64,000 bases of DNA from Manis javanica (GCF_040802235.1 NC_133158.1:12426001-12490000), one strand, 5' to 3'; positions 24,224-35,150 are shown, counted from the first letter of the stretch. Notes: generated by a model not told the origin, from the sequence alone. Translations and numbers: made by a program.

Positions 24224-24365
24224 CGCGCGTGAGTGTGCGTGTGTATGCGAGCTCTTAGCATCTGGTGCGGAGAGACCAGAGATAGTGTTAAATACCCCCC
24301 AGGCATAGCACTGTCCCTCACAACAGAGAGTTACATGGCTCCAAACCTCAACAGTGCTGAGGCTG
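24095..24365 (+). repeat. MER20 with an internal TG/CG expansion
   Basis: 'ggcaatatccgtggagacat', 'tcatcacaactgg' and 'agcatctggtgcggagagacc' to 'caacagtgctgaggctgag' follow the MER20 order. The G-run of the consensus is replaced by a TG repeat. Confidence 0.75.
24180..24250. repeat. (TG)n with (GC)n core
   Basis: Alternating purine-pyrimidine TG units run into GCGCGCGTGCGCGCG, an arrangement prone to Z-DNA. Confidence 0.95.
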
Positions 24366-24414
24366 AGGCGTGAGGAACCCTGGCACCGAGTGTGGATTTA
24401 TGCTAAAATCCAGA

Positions 24415-24560
24415 TATTCCTCTACTTTAAGTGTGACCTCAGGCAAATGGTGTGACCCTCCTGAGTGCATCTGTAAAATGGGTCAGTAAGACCTAACCTG
24501 CAAGTAGGAGGGGATTAAATAGAACTCCTGATGTACCTAAGTCATCATGTGGCAGAGAAC
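24415..24560 (+). repeat. MIR SINE
   Basis: 'gtgacctcaggcaaatgg' and 'catctgtaaaatgggtcag' match MIR. Confidence 0.7.
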
Positions 24561-25394
24561 AGGTGTTATTTTTAAAATATTTTAGGAAATCATTTTCAGG
24601 CAGAACTGTGCAGGTGTCAGTGGCCGGTGTGTTGCGGGGCCTGGGTACCCAGGTGTGGACCGTGGCTGCACTGAAGCGCAAGGTCCTCCTTGCCTGGCTT
24701 CCTCAGATCCTCGCTTCTCTGAAACTGTGTCATACCATCTGGCCGTCTTCTTATCTGACAACCGTTCTCCACGCCAGACCACAGGCCTGCCAGGATCCCT
24801 CTTTTCTCCTTCCCCATCCTGCTTCCCATGCAGACTGCCTGTCCTACCTGCACTGCCAGAGAGGGCACGCTTGACCTGCTTTGATGTCAGTGTTCTTAGA
24901 AGGTCCTGCCGCTGACCTGGCCTCTGGCCTGAGAGTGACCCCAGCTGGCTGATCTGGGCGCGTGGTGTGAGTACATGCCTTACACACACCTAGCCGGGTC
25001 TGCCCTCTCGAGCAGCTGCTAAATCTAAATGGAAGTGGAAGTCTTCCCCCTTGTTCTCTTTCTTCCTTCTCTAGTTCGGGGATCTTCTTGCCCAGCGAGG
25101 GTCCTCACTATTAGCATTCTAAAAGCTGAGGGTCACAGGAGGAGTGAGACCTGCTGTCCTCTCTGGCTCCAGTCTGGAACATCCTGCCTCCTGAGTCCTT
25201 ATCTTCAGGGTGTAAAGGGCAGGAGGGTTTTAGCTACTACCTCTTGTGGCTGATTTAAAAGAGTAAAGATAATTAAGAGTTATGCACACAGGAGGTGATG
25301 CACAAAGGTTTACAGAAGGTGAATCTTAGACACGGGAGGGTGTTGTTCCCTGTTTGGCCAAGAGTGAATGCCGCCCAAGTCCCGCCTGGAGATG

Positions 25395-25610
25395 GAATCA
25401 GGCAGGCCTGTCTGCCACTGTGGATTTGAATCAAATTCAGCCTCTGTTGGGCACCAGCTGCATAGGTTTGGGCACATTAGCCAATCTCTATGTTAGGTTC
25501 CTCATCTGTAAAAAGGGGCCATTCTCATAGGATGCTGTAGGCATTAAATGCTGAGCACAGTACCTAACGCATAATAAACACTCAATGAAAGCTACGAATA
25601 CTGGCATCAA
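25395..25610 (+). repeat. MIR SINE
   Basis: 'ggatttgaatcaaattcagcc', 'ttgggcacattagccaatctc', 'cctcatctgtaaaaagggg' and 'aataaacactcaatgaaagc' match MIR in order. Confidence 0.85.
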
Positions 25611-27154
25611 TACAAATACTGTCATATTTGCTGTGATCAAGATGCAAAAAATACTTTCTGGCTATAGAAACTGTACTTTCTGGCTATACTTTAACTACAG
25701 ATTTAGTTGAAGGCTCTTGGGGAACCCACCCTTACTGATTAAAAAAAAAGCAATCCCCAACGCAACAGAATGGATGAGGAGGAAGGGGCAGATTCTCAAA
25801 CAGGGCATCCCTTTTCTTTTGATTTTCCAGGCAATCACTTGGTGAAAGTGTGTCCCAAAGAGGCCTGCATGACAGTGTTCCTAAAGACATCTTCTTAGAA
25901 AACTGGTTTGAAACACTCTCATCTTTCATCCATATAGATGACGTTCAATAAAGGTTTAAGGAACTGAATTCCAAAAGTACGTGATACAGTTAACAGAACA
26001 GGCTGGGAAAAGATGTAAATTAGCCTCTCACTGGCTTTGGGTTTTCTCATTTAGCAATGGCTTCAGTGTCAGGATTTAACAAATCAATCAGTTTATTTGT
26101 CTCTTAATTATGAAAATAAATGAATGCAAATTACCTTTCATTTACTTAAGCTTCCCAAAAGATGTGCATATAGAAACAAGAAACTCCTGAGATATTTGAA
26201 AAAGGCAGGATGGGGCCGATCTATTAGCTGTTAAAATGCAACCCCTACCAGTGGGGTGTTTGAAGTCATCAGCTGCTCTAAAGAAATTGCACTTCAAAAG
26301 TTTTCAATTCCTGGCCAATGGAGGAAAGGCCCCTTTTACCATTATAGCCTTTGTTTATTTTCTTTCTCCCTGAGAGCTTCCTTTTCACTTCTCTAAAATG
26401 TTTAGCAATGCTTTCTAAAGCTTGGGGCTGAGAAAACACTTTGTTAAAAGAAAATTCAGATGTGTTTGTCTATGGATGGTCTCTGTGGTTGGACATAAAT
26501 CCATCCTGGGCAGACAGGGCCTGGGATTCTGAACACATCACCCAGTCCCAATCCCCAGGTGTTTGAAGGCTCACACACTAAGTGGGAAATTCCTGACACA
26601 GAGTTTAACAACGGCTTTGGAAAGACGGAAGACCTCTGTGGACCAAAGAAAACACTGGGGCCAAGTTCTCCTGTGCAGAATCACCTTATTCACTGTGTTT
26701 GCCTAACCTTCTCATTGCAGAAGCTTTTCGCAAAGACTGATGCCTGCTTTGCAAAAGTAGCCCAGCCTGCTGATTGCAGCAGGTTTCAAAAGCAAGTTAA
26801 AATGTGCTACATCTTTAACCAGGCAAGAAAGTGTGGAACTGCAGAGTGGGCCATGGGGCTGGCGTTCAGTGGCTCTGCCAAAGAGTAAATCCAGCAGAGG
26901 ATGACACATTTGCACTTCTTGGTCTGAACACTGCACATTTTGTACATCTAAAGTAGGGGCCACAGTTTTCCTGTATTGTGCCATATTCAGAATCTTCACT
27001 GGCTGACAGTGGCGTCTGTTGGAGCTCCCTTATACTGGCTTTTGACAATCAGACTGTGTGCATCTCTCCCCAGCTCTCCATTTAGTGACATAATATTGAT
27101 GGCTTGAAATCAATACCTCCATGGAAATCGGTAAATGTTACAAAATAGGCATTT

Positions 27155-27166
27155 CCCCCCCCCCCC
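27155..27166. repeat. C12 homopolymer
   Basis: Twelve consecutive C residues on the plus strand; length is likely to be polymorphic or assembly-sensitive. Confidence 0.95.
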
Positions 27167-27536
27167 TGGAGAGCCAGTCATTAAACATTTATCAGCATGT
27201 CACTGACTACATAATACTCATTTTATTAACCACCATAATTTGTTTAACCAAGCCCTTGCCATTCGACGTCTAATTTGCCTCTACATTTTTACTATTGTAA
27301 TAGATACATTTGCTGAATGCAGAAGGCTGCATGTAGCTATGGTTACCTTAGGGAACACTCTTCAGAGTGGAACTTCCAGATCAGAAGCTGTGAGCGTTTG
27401 TGAGGCTTGTGACGCAAGGGGCCAAAGTACCTTCTAGAGAAGCTGCTCTAATGGCATTCCCAGGGACAGGGGCCTCTGAGGGCCCTGGGGCAGGGTGGGC
27501 CGTGGACCCTGGTGAGGGAGAAGGCCCCGCACGTAC

Positions 27537-27628
27537 CTGTGGGCACTTGGCAGCACTATAGCAGTCCCCAGCAGTGGCGAAAGGGACAGGATGCCCCTCG
27601 TTTGTCCTCGCAAACTGTAGGTCAGTGG
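27537..27628 (-). CDS. ADAMTS9: ADAMTS9 exon: GON domain, fourth exon
   Basis: This is a 92-base exon: CC completing the split Thr codon and 30 whole codons, ending in phase 0. The acceptor is ACCCCGCAG and the donor is GTACGT at 27531-27536. It encodes [16 protein letters not shown] and ends Y-S-A-A-K-C-P-Q. It was found by searching for the missing GON segment between its neighbours, and its length and phase fit exactly. Overlapping longer open frames in this stretch, on either strand, are by-products. Confidence 0.95.
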
Positions 27629-29356
27629 CTGCGGGGTTTTGGACAAAGGGTTAAAGGGAGAGGATTGGTGAGAGTGGTAGAAAGAGGGAGAGACGGGAGG
27701 ACATTAACAAGGAGACAGAGGGGAAGAAGTATAGCACAGGAAGAGTACGAAGGGATGGGAAAGGAAAAAACAGTCCAAAGTCTGATTAGTGAGCAAATGG
27801 ATCCAGATGTATGCTTGCTTTTCCCCATTATATTTGTGGTCCTGGGGCCTCCTTCCCTGGGTTTTATCAGCACCGACTGTCTCCTCACAGTAGGGAAGCC
27901 ACAAAGGGGGTCCAAGATGACTTTGGAAAGGACTCCTATGTAAATTAGCATGCGACTCTCCCCGCCTAAATGTCACGTACCGGGATGATGATGTGTCTCC
28001 TATCCACCGGCACCCAGGCTTAGGGACAGGAGACAATGATGGAAAAGCCTTTCCAGCTACTTAGGAGTTATTCCCTGAGGCTTCATGTGTCCTCCCGTGG
28101 CCTAGGCAGTATTAGTGCCAAAATGTGGAGCAATTAGAACCCACATCTTGAAAGTATTAATGGCAGTTTCTCAAGTTTGAGGTTAACTTGTAGTTTAAGA
28201 AAAAGGCCAATAAAAAGAGTGCTCATTTTAACCCTCTCTTAGTCTATGAGAGCAGCTCTGCAAATGGGCAGATGCATGAGGCCAAGTGGCAGTCCTGCCA
28301 AACCTGCTGCGGTGAAAGTGGAAGCCAGAGATGGCTTTTCCTCTTTCTGCCTTGTCTTTGGGGAATAACAGAAGAAGGCTTTAATTTTTCTGCAGTTAAC
28401 CATACTTGGTGCAAGGGAAATCTGAGTCCCTGTCCTGCCGTGAAAGGGGCCCGTGCTGGCTGCAGCACGCAGGGGCCCTGCGTCTTTGCTGGGCTCTGTT
28501 TCTTGGCAACAAACTGCAGACTCTCTGCCTTGCATCATCCTTGTCAGCAGAAGGCAAGGAAAGTATCTCAGTACAGATCAAGTTTAATCTACCTCCAGAG
28601 GGAAGCAATGCAATATTACAGGAACAGTGTTAGTGAGGAGAAATTAATTATTCATTATTTCTGCTTTTCTTCTCTTCAAGGGAATGTGTTTAGAGGATTT
28701 AGCTGCTTTTAACCACTCCTATGATTAATATCCCTAACAGAAAACGCAGTGCTGGCCAGAGTAGGAAATCAGCCCATGCACAGGCTCGTTGAAAAAAGGT
28801 AATTCTGTGCTCCATTTTTCTTCTGTAAATCGACAATCAGACAATTAGCTTCATGCTCATGCATGTGTGGGGGCGGGGGCAAATGTGCAACGTGAATCTC
28901 AGCTTTGGGCCTCCTATCTGCTATGTCTGCTCCCTTAAACACTTCTGCTGCGACCCTTGATTTCCCCTCACTGATCTCATGCGCTTGGCTAACTCCAACT
29001 TGACCTTAAGGACTCAATTTCAATATCATATTTTGGGGGATGCTGCCCTGATGCCCTGCACTACAGTGGTGCCCCCTTAGTGGCTTCACTACTCCAGCCA
29101 TTCATTCCTCTCAAGCCTGGCGGAGCACCGCCCTTTGCTCGGCACTGCCCAGGCGCTTGGTGCCCCGCAGGGAACGGAAAGGAGCAGCCCTGCCTTCCAG
29201 GAGCCTAGACCAGGGTTGCCATCACTGCACCTCCAGCATCTTGTCTGTTCCCCTGGGTGTCCTCAGGGCCTCACCCTTAGCCAGTGTGCTGGAAATGTTT
29301 GCTGACAGGATGAAGAGATTAATGAACATTTCCACACAACCTCCCACTGAACTTAC
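27629..29356 (-). other. ADAMTS9: ADAMTS9 intron, 1.7 kb, within the GON domain
   Basis: The donor is GTAAGT (29351-29356) and the acceptor ACCCCGCAG. I see no clear interspersed repeat. Overlapping open frames of up to 146 codons at 28239-28712 occur on both strands without family resemblance, and I treat them as chance. Confidence 0.8.
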
Positions 29357-29490
29357 TTATTATCTGCATGGTGGTTAGGTCTATTCTGATTTTCTGGAAG
29401 CTGGAGAAGCCCGCTGCTGTATAGTCCTTCCGACACTGGCAGTCATCACGTCGGCTCCCATTGTAGGGACACTCGGTTGGGTTGTGCAGC
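29357..29490 (-). CDS. ADAMTS9: ADAMTS9 exon: GON domain, third exon
   Basis: This is a 134-base exon: one base finishing the split Arg, 44 codons, and one base of a split Thr. The acceptor is CCCATGTAG and the donor is GTAAGT at 29351-29356. It encodes [19 protein letters not shown] and then [15 protein letters not shown] is a second candidate N-glycosylation sequon, and three GON cysteines cluster here. Phase bookkeeping with the exons on both sides is exact. Confidence 0.96.
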
Positions 29491-29582
29491 CTACATGGGA
29501 GAGAGTGTTCTCTGGTAAGGACGTGAAGACATTTCCAGGGATCTCCAGGTGTCTTGGCTCTTCGAGGCCTAAGCTCCCCTAC

Positions 29583-29677
29583 CTGTGCCCGTAAACCTCA
29601 GAGAAATTCTCAGAGTCGCCATGGACCAGCGTCATGTACTCTTTGGGGTAGTCAGATTGCATCCCTGCACAGAATAT
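29583..29677 (-). CDS. ADAMTS9: ADAMTS9 exon: GON domain, second exon
   Basis: This is a 95-base exon of 31 codons plus AG of a split Arg codon. The acceptor is TTTTTTCAG and the donor is GTAGGG at 29577-29582. It encodes [14 protein letters not shown] and later [15 protein letters not shown] is a candidate N-glycosylation sequon. Compared with the human protein as remembered, there are conservative changes near Q-S-D-Y and E-Y-M. The introns on either side are only 115 and 92 bases, so this part of the gene is very compact. Confidence 0.95.
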
Positions 29678-29792
29678 CTGAAAAAAAGACCAGAAATAAC
29701 CACTGGAGAGCAGCTCAGCAATGGGATGACAACAGCCGGGGTGGCTCACTCTAACAACGTTCTAGAGATAATGACTGATATCCAGGGTTCAC

Positions 29793-29887
29793 CTTCAGGA
29801 GCTTTCCTTTGATGATCAGGAAATACTCGCCATCTTCACGGGCACCTTTCAGTTGTTTTACCTCCTTGCAGTTCTTGGGTAACTCAC
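29793..29887 (-). CDS. ADAMTS9: ADAMTS9 exon: start of the GON domain
   Basis: This is a 95-base exon: two bases completing the split Cys, then 31 codons. The acceptor is TTTTGTAG and the donor is GTGAAC at 29787-29792. The residues run from E-L-P-K-N-C-K-E-V through [13 protein letters not shown]. This is the opening of the GON domain, a roughly 200-residue cysteine-rich C-terminal module found only in ADAMTS9, ADAMTS20 and invertebrate GON-1 relatives. In worms this module is tied to ER-to-Golgi traffic and gonad morphogenesis. The exon ends in phase 0 and continues into the next one after a 115-base intron. Confidence 0.95.
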
Positions 29888-30044
29888 CTACAAAACACCA
29901 AATGCAAAATCAGAGCATGAGGGTCCGAGATGTGCAATGTCTGCCTACACAAAAAGGGATGCTGTTCACGCTGGGACTCTTAGCAAAGGGGTCAATTTCT
30001 TTAAGATAAGGTGGGTTTTTTTGGTAAATGTTTGCCTTACTTCT

Positions 30045-30360
30045 TTTTCTTTCCATTTTATTGAGAAGTAGTTGGCATGCAATACTACAGAAGTTTCTGG
30101 TATACAGCATAATGACTTGACTTGCATATATTGTGAAATGATGACCAAAATAAGTTTAGTTAATATTCATCACCTCCTATACATATAAAAAAAAAGAGAA
30201 AAAAAAGACTTCCTCTTCGTGATGAGAAGTTTTAGGATCTACTCTCTTAACAGTTGTCAAAGGTACCACGCAGCAGTGTTAGCTATAGTCCTCATGTTGC
30301 ACAGTATACCTCCAGTACTTATTTATCTTAGAAATTCTATATTGCTCAAAAGGGTAGGCA
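30045..30360 (-). repeat. L1M LINE 3' UTR, reverse
   Basis: 'ttttattgagaagtagttggc', 'attgtgaaatgatgaccaaa', 'gatgagaagttttaggatctac' and 'cagtacttatttatcttag' are the reversed 3' end of old mammalian L1. Confidence 0.8.
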
Positions 30361-30425
30361 GACAAATGAACAAAGAAACACTGGTTTTCATGCTCCAGAA
30401 GGATGGCTTCACTTGGCCAACTTAC

Positions 30426-30558
30426 AGTTATAGATATTGTGGCAGGCTTTTCTTTCTTCTGGCTTTAAATCAGTGGGGCATAAGTGGCTGGGCTGGTCCT
30501 CGTTGGTTAAACACTGCACGGATCTGTGCATCACTCCAACGCCACAGGGCACGGAGCA
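30426..30558 (-). CDS. ADAMTS9: ADAMTS9 exon: last thrombospondin type-1 repeat
   Basis: This is a 133-base exon: 44 whole codons plus the first base of a split Cys codon. The acceptor is CCTTTTAG and the donor is GTAAGT at 30420-30425. The product opens C-S-V-P-C-G-V-G-V and ends H-N-I-Y-N, with the last Cys completed in the next exon. The fourth residue is Pro (codon CCC), where the TSR O-fucosylation consensus needs Ser or Thr, so this repeat cannot be fucosylated at the usual site. The remaining TSR cysteine framework is intact. The exon sits 538 bases before the first GON exon. Confidence 0.94.
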
Positions 30559-30689
30559 CTAAAAGGCAGACCAGACACAGTGAAGTGGCCACTGAACCCA
30601 GACGCACGGGCTTCCAGTGGGGTGGGGCTCAACGCCTGACGGCACATACAAGGGGCCATTTCAGACCCCATGAGGTAGAAAACAAATAG

Positions 30690-30945
30690 CTGATATTCAC
30701 TGAGTACTTACTATGGACCAGTCTCTGGGCTAAGCTTTATATATACACATTTATATATATATCCATCTTACATATATATTTGTAATAGATAAGGTATTTA
30801 TATGTATGACTTTCTCACTTGAGCCTCATAATAACCCTGAGATAGTACTACCATTATTCTATTTTTTAGAGGCAAGATTGGGGCCTAGATGTTCAGAAAC
30901 TTGTTCAAGATGATGATGGAGCCGGGATTCAAACACCAACCTCGA
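30690..30945 (-). repeat. MIR SINE, reverse, with an AT-rich insertion
   Basis: 'actgagtacttactatggacca', 'cctcataataaccctgag' and 'gccgggattcaaacacc' follow reversed MIR. An AT-rich run at about 30735-30800 interrupts it. Confidence 0.8.
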
Positions 30946-31239
30946 TGAATGGTCCTCCACTGTTGCCAGATCATTCTTCAACCCTGAGAACCTAGGACTC
31001 AGGAGCCAGGGCACTGGGGCAATTTTTTAGGGCAGTTTCAATTTAAACTATTCGCACTTGGCATGCTCCTAATGCAACAGGGTATTCCCAATACAGAAGG
31101 ACTAGAATATTGGGACATCTTCACCACAAAAGTAACAACAGACTGTCTGTAACTCTTAGTAAGCGACAGAGTTCTAGTGCTTTTTAAAAAATTGTGGTTA
31201 AATACACATAACTTAAAATCGGCTGTGAAAGTCTAAGGA

Positions 31240-31405
31240 CTTTTTATAGAGTGACTTATTTTATCTTCACCACCACCCATTTTGCAGATGAGGAAACCGA
31301 GACATGAAGTTCTGAACTTGCCCAAGGAGATTCAACTGGGGCATAGCAGAAACAGGATTCCAACGGAGGCTGGCTGGCTTTAGAGGCAGGCTCTAAGCAC
31401 CAGGC
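31240..31405 (-). repeat. MIR SINE, reverse
   Basis: 'cattttgcagatgaggaaacc' and 'acttgcccaaggagattcaac' match reversed MIR. Confidence 0.75.
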
Positions 31406-31577
31406 CGCTCTGCCCAACAAGTGAGACACGCTGCTTCTCCCAGCAGCCTACCTCCTGTTTCTCCCCAGGGTCTGTCTTCTGGGAGGAGAGCCAGTTAGGA
31501 TAGGACAGGCAGGCTATATTTAAGGGGGGCTTGAGATCCCAGAGCCTTCCAATTTGCCAAGTCAGCAGTCTACTTAC

Positions 31578-31772
31578 ACTCCCCCAGTTGCCGACTCTCC
31601 AGGTGGCTGAGATGGGGCACCCCCTCAGGTAGCAGGGCTGGACGCCGGGCGGCTGGGTGCCTGGGCAATTGATGGTGGATTGGTAGCTATACTCGTAATT
31701 CTCCTTCCCCGTGTAAATCTCGCTGCAGGAGACGAGCCTTTGTTTGTAGCCCTTTCCACAGGTCACTGAGCA
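31578..31772 (-). CDS. ADAMTS9: ADAMTS9 exon: thrombospondin type-1 repeat (fourteenth of fifteen by family layout)
   Basis: This is a 195-base exon of 65 codons, phase 0 at both ends, with acceptor TTCTCAG and donor GTAAGT at 31572-31577. It begins [10 protein letters not shown] and has an insert rich in tyrosine before the fourth cysteine, with [10 protein letters not shown]. That insert makes this repeat longer than its neighbours. It ends W-R-V-G-N-W-G-S, giving the Trp residues of the last TSR. The W-G-S plus the following C is a C-mannosylation motif. This stretch is close to human ADAMTS9 as I recall it, and is one of the best arguments against ADAMTS20. Confidence 0.95.
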
Positions 31773-34755
31773 CTGAGAAGAGAGGGGAGGAGAGGAGAAG
31801 CTGCAGCAGCCTGGGGGCAGCCCCCAACAGGCCCCTGACCTCCACACTGAACACTGACCTGTGACCACGCTGCAGAGAACACTCGCTTATTAGCTTATTT
31901 ATGCATTTCGAGCGGCAGGCCCTGAGCACGCAGGAGACATGCAACCCCATACATACAATGCCTTCCAGGACCTAGGGCTTCCCCTACATCTTCTCTGTCC
32001 CCATTGTGGGTGGGGGGCCCCCAGCCCCTTCTCTGGATTTCAAGGGGAGGTGGAGGCGCTCCAGTTGTCACTGGCTTCATTTACAGAATCCACAGCCTGC
32101 CCACACTGCCTGAGGAATCAGGTTTTTCCAAACATCCAGCGAGCACATCAGAGGAGCCCCCAAGTGGGCTGCAAAGAGAGCCTGAGCCTGCCTGGGTTTA
32201 GCTAAAGACCCAGCCCTTAGCCGAGAGGGGACTGGAGGCAGTTTCCTTTTCCTGCCCCATGTGGTTTGCTTCCCATCTGCCCACCCCTTCATTTCCTCCT
32301 CTATTCTCTCTCCCTGCCTGTGTATCTTGACTGAAACGTCACCTTTCTGCTCTACTATCTCTCTAAATCATTCAGTCATTCAACCTTTTCACCACAATTA
32401 TAAAGCATTTAAAAATACCAAAACAATACAGAAAAAGGAGAAAGAACAAAGATCTTTGTGTCCTGGGTCCTTTCTGTGATGAGACATCTAACTGGCTATT
32501 TGTAAGACTTAAAAATATGTTCAACCTCCCTAGCTATTGTATATATTATTTTAAAAATAAAACAGAATTGCAATGAATTCAGTTCTGATGATATTTTTAG
32601 GCAATGCCACGGAATCAGGAGCCCTTGCCTGTGAAGGTGTTCATAAAATTGAGTGAGAGTATCAGGATTCGTGAGACTACGGTTTTGGGGAGGGCCAGAA
32701 GGACCCGGAAACGGCTGGCAGCATGTGCTGGTTGTTATGCTTTTTCATGGGCTTGATGAACTACAAGCATGTTTTATTTTTCTAATTTGAAAATAACAGT
32801 CAAGCAAAATGAAAATAACAGTAAAGCAAATAAAAAAGTAAAGAAATACTAAATGTGGGTTCCTTGCTTTAGCAATACACTTTAGCCCCAACGAGGGAAA
32901 TGTGTGCATCAGCCAAGGGTGATGGAGTCCTTTTTTCCCACCTGGCTCAGCACCCTCCAATTCCTGTAGGATGGAGCTCAGAGGACACACACAGGCCTCT
33001 CCAGGTAACGGGGGTCCTAGAGAGAAGGCTCATTGGTGGCTCTGGAGTTTTACTAGAAGCCTTTCTGGAGGAATTCTGGTCCAGGCCCCTTGGCCTGACA
33101 CCTCTTGCAGGGGCCCTTCCCCAGGGTGTCTACATCTCTGCAAGTCCTGTCTCCAACCCTCTAAACTTTGCCTGAACATCTGCAGTTTTACACCTGAGAA
33201 TTTGCAGAAGTGTGGAAGGTCTGCTTTTTTAAAAAGAAATTTCCATGTGTCATCTGTTTGGGGGTTAAGATAAGGTAATATTAAAGCTACAGGAGTAACA
33301 TGACTCAAATCTTAGAATGAGACCAATACTCTTACAGCATAATAATAACATATGAACAACTGGCTAGGATGAGGCTGCCAATCTTGGCAGTGTGCAAAGT
33401 GTGGACTCTAGCAAGATGAACGGCCAAGAACCAAGCCAGAACCCGAGAAGAGGAGGCCCTGGGGAGGCAGAGAGGTAAGGCTGTGACAGAGGTCGGAGGA
33501 GGGAGAGAAAGGGCGGGAAGGAGGGCTTTCCCCTACTAAGAGCCAGGGCATGGCCTAGTACCCACCCAGGAGAACGGGAAGTCAGGGGCTGTGCCTGGGG
33601 AGGGCCCGAGAGAGGAACTGGGGAGAGGAGGGGAGTTCTCCTCCGACACCCTCCCCTCACCCACCTTGGAATTTGAACAGGGTGGGATCTATGCCTCGAA
33701 CCCAAAGTCAAGGACTATTTTGAACAAACATAGAAAAGGCTTTTAAGCCAGCTTCAGTGCAGAAACAATTCAACAACACAAATATCATCTAAATGCAAAT
33801 ATTTACCCATTAAAATGTGAAATTGCTACTCTCTCAAACTTTGGGGGAGACCCAAGTGGCAGCAAGCGTGTTACCTAAAAATCTTCAGCACCGGTGCTGG
33901 AAGTCCAGATAATTCCCTTTCACATCTCTAAATGCTTTTGGATAAATGACAAAAGGTTTGATGTGACAGGTCTTTCAGTCTTTGAAAATACAAAGTTTGA
34001 AAATGTGATCATGCTATTATTACTATTGGTATATTAATAATAAAAAAGACATCTAGGTAGGCATTATATGTAGGAGAGAGAGGGAAAAAAATAGATTGCT
34101 TGGATGTTAGGGGAAACTTTTTTGTTCCTCTAGATCAGAGGTTGTTAAATGGGCAATCCACATTAGGCCCACAGAAGTATTTGGTTTGCCCACAGTGTTT
34201 TAAATACAAATTCTGGGACCACATTTTAAAATTAGATGTCACACTTAAGTTCAAATTTTTATCCTCTGTTGAAAAATCAGGTTTGGTAACACTGAACCCA
34301 CATTTCTGCATGGCCTCAGCTGGCGTGGAGAGAGACTGCTCCCTTTAAACAGTATGAGCTCGTTTGCCACGGTTTCTACCATTCTCCCGTTGTCTCCCTG
34401 ACACCTAGACATTTTCTTACTCCTACCTTTCTTCAGACACTGGCAGGCAGCAGATGAAGCTGCAGCCTCTGTCATAATTCCTTCCTTATCATGCCAACAG
34501 GACCTCAAGGCGAATCACAGAATGCAGAGCTGATGTGTGCACGGAAACTACTGCATGCACGTTTCCAGTTCCACTGGCGGGATGCTGACCCGGGAAGGCA
34601 GCAGACTCGTCTGAGAACTGACAGGTGGCAGTGGCAGACTCAGTGGCAGAACTGGCAGGCGGTTACAAGTCTCCTACATTTCTGCCCTTGGCAGTCTCTG
34701 GTCCTCAGGCCATCGCAGGCCTGAAGGCAGTCACACAGAATCCCCAGGACAGTAC
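31773..34755 (-). other. ADAMTS9: ADAMTS9 intron, 3.0 kb, between TSR exons
   Basis: The intron starts with the weak donor GTACTG and ends TTCTCAG. The stretch 33400-33710 is GA-rich on the plus strand. The stretch 34130-34350 resembles a very old hAT-type non-autonomous element, but I cannot name it. A short tandem duplication lies at about 32787-32830. Confidence 0.8.
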
Positions 34756-34929
34756 CTCTGACCATTCTCCTGTGATCCAGACATACTCGCAGGGTTGCAA
34801 ACTACAGCTCTCGCGGTCCACAGGCCGCCTGCTCATGTCGCAGAGCACGCTGTGCACCTCGCCGCCTTCATCCTTATCCACACACAGCACCTTGCGGTAC
34901 CTGGAGCCTTCACCGCAGGTCCTGGAGCA
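34756..34929 (-). CDS. ADAMTS9: ADAMTS9 exon: thrombospondin type-1 repeat (third from the end)
   Basis: This is a 174-base exon of 58 codons in phase 0. It starts after an acceptor ending TTCAACAG. It codes for C-S-R-T-C-G-E-G at the start and [11 protein letters not shown] at the end, with six TSR cysteines and the stretch [13 protein letters not shown], typical of ADAMTS9. CSRTCG carries a Thr O-fucose acceptor. The donor reads GTACTG at 34750-34755, which departs from the GTRAGT consensus at several positions and is the weakest donor in this set. The boundary is nevertheless supported because the next exon opens with C-S-V-T-C-G directly after W-S-E. Confidence 0.93.
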
Positions 34930-35039
34930 CTGTTGAAGACAGAAGTACAGGCGTCCATGGGGAAGAGTAACAGCTATCCTGTTATAGTCATGCGGTGTTT
35001 CCCTGTCTCTGTTCCCTCTCACTGAGATCTCTGAGTGCA

Positions 35040-35150
35040 GGGATTATTGGAGGACTCACCATTTTATCCCAGGTACCCACAGCACTGTTCCCGGTGCAGT
35101 AGTAAGTGTTCAATGGTAGCTACTCTAATGAAGGAATGAATGAATTTCCG
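35040..35150 (+). repeat. L2 LINE 3' end
   Basis: 'gagtgcagggattattgg', 'gtacccacagcactgttcccgg' and GAATGAATGAAT match the L2 tail. Confidence 0.65.

Larger units (their letters stand above)
22666..27536 (-). other. ADAMTS9: ADAMTS9 intron, 4.9 kb, within the GON domain
   Basis: The intron is bounded by GTACGT (27531-27536) and ATTCCAG (just above 22665). It contains MIR copies, a MER20 carrying a TG/CG repeat, and a C-run. A small CpG-richer patch lies around 23090-23240. The stretches 22990-23540, 24570-25390 and 25620-27150 show nothing I can identify. Confidence 0.85.

Noticed and set aside
27512-27951. 143-codon plus-strand frame and 109-codon minus-strand frame
   Set aside because: They overlap or adjoin the true GON exon at 27537-27628, which is read in a different frame.
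28239-28712. Overlapping frames of up to 146 codons on both strands
   Set aside because: They lie wholly in an intron, have no recognisable domain, and the two strands are equally open, which suggests base composition rather than coding.
30219-30689. 156-codon plus-strand frame
   Set aside because: It runs antisense over the last TSR exon and through an L1 tail; it is a by-product of the real exon.
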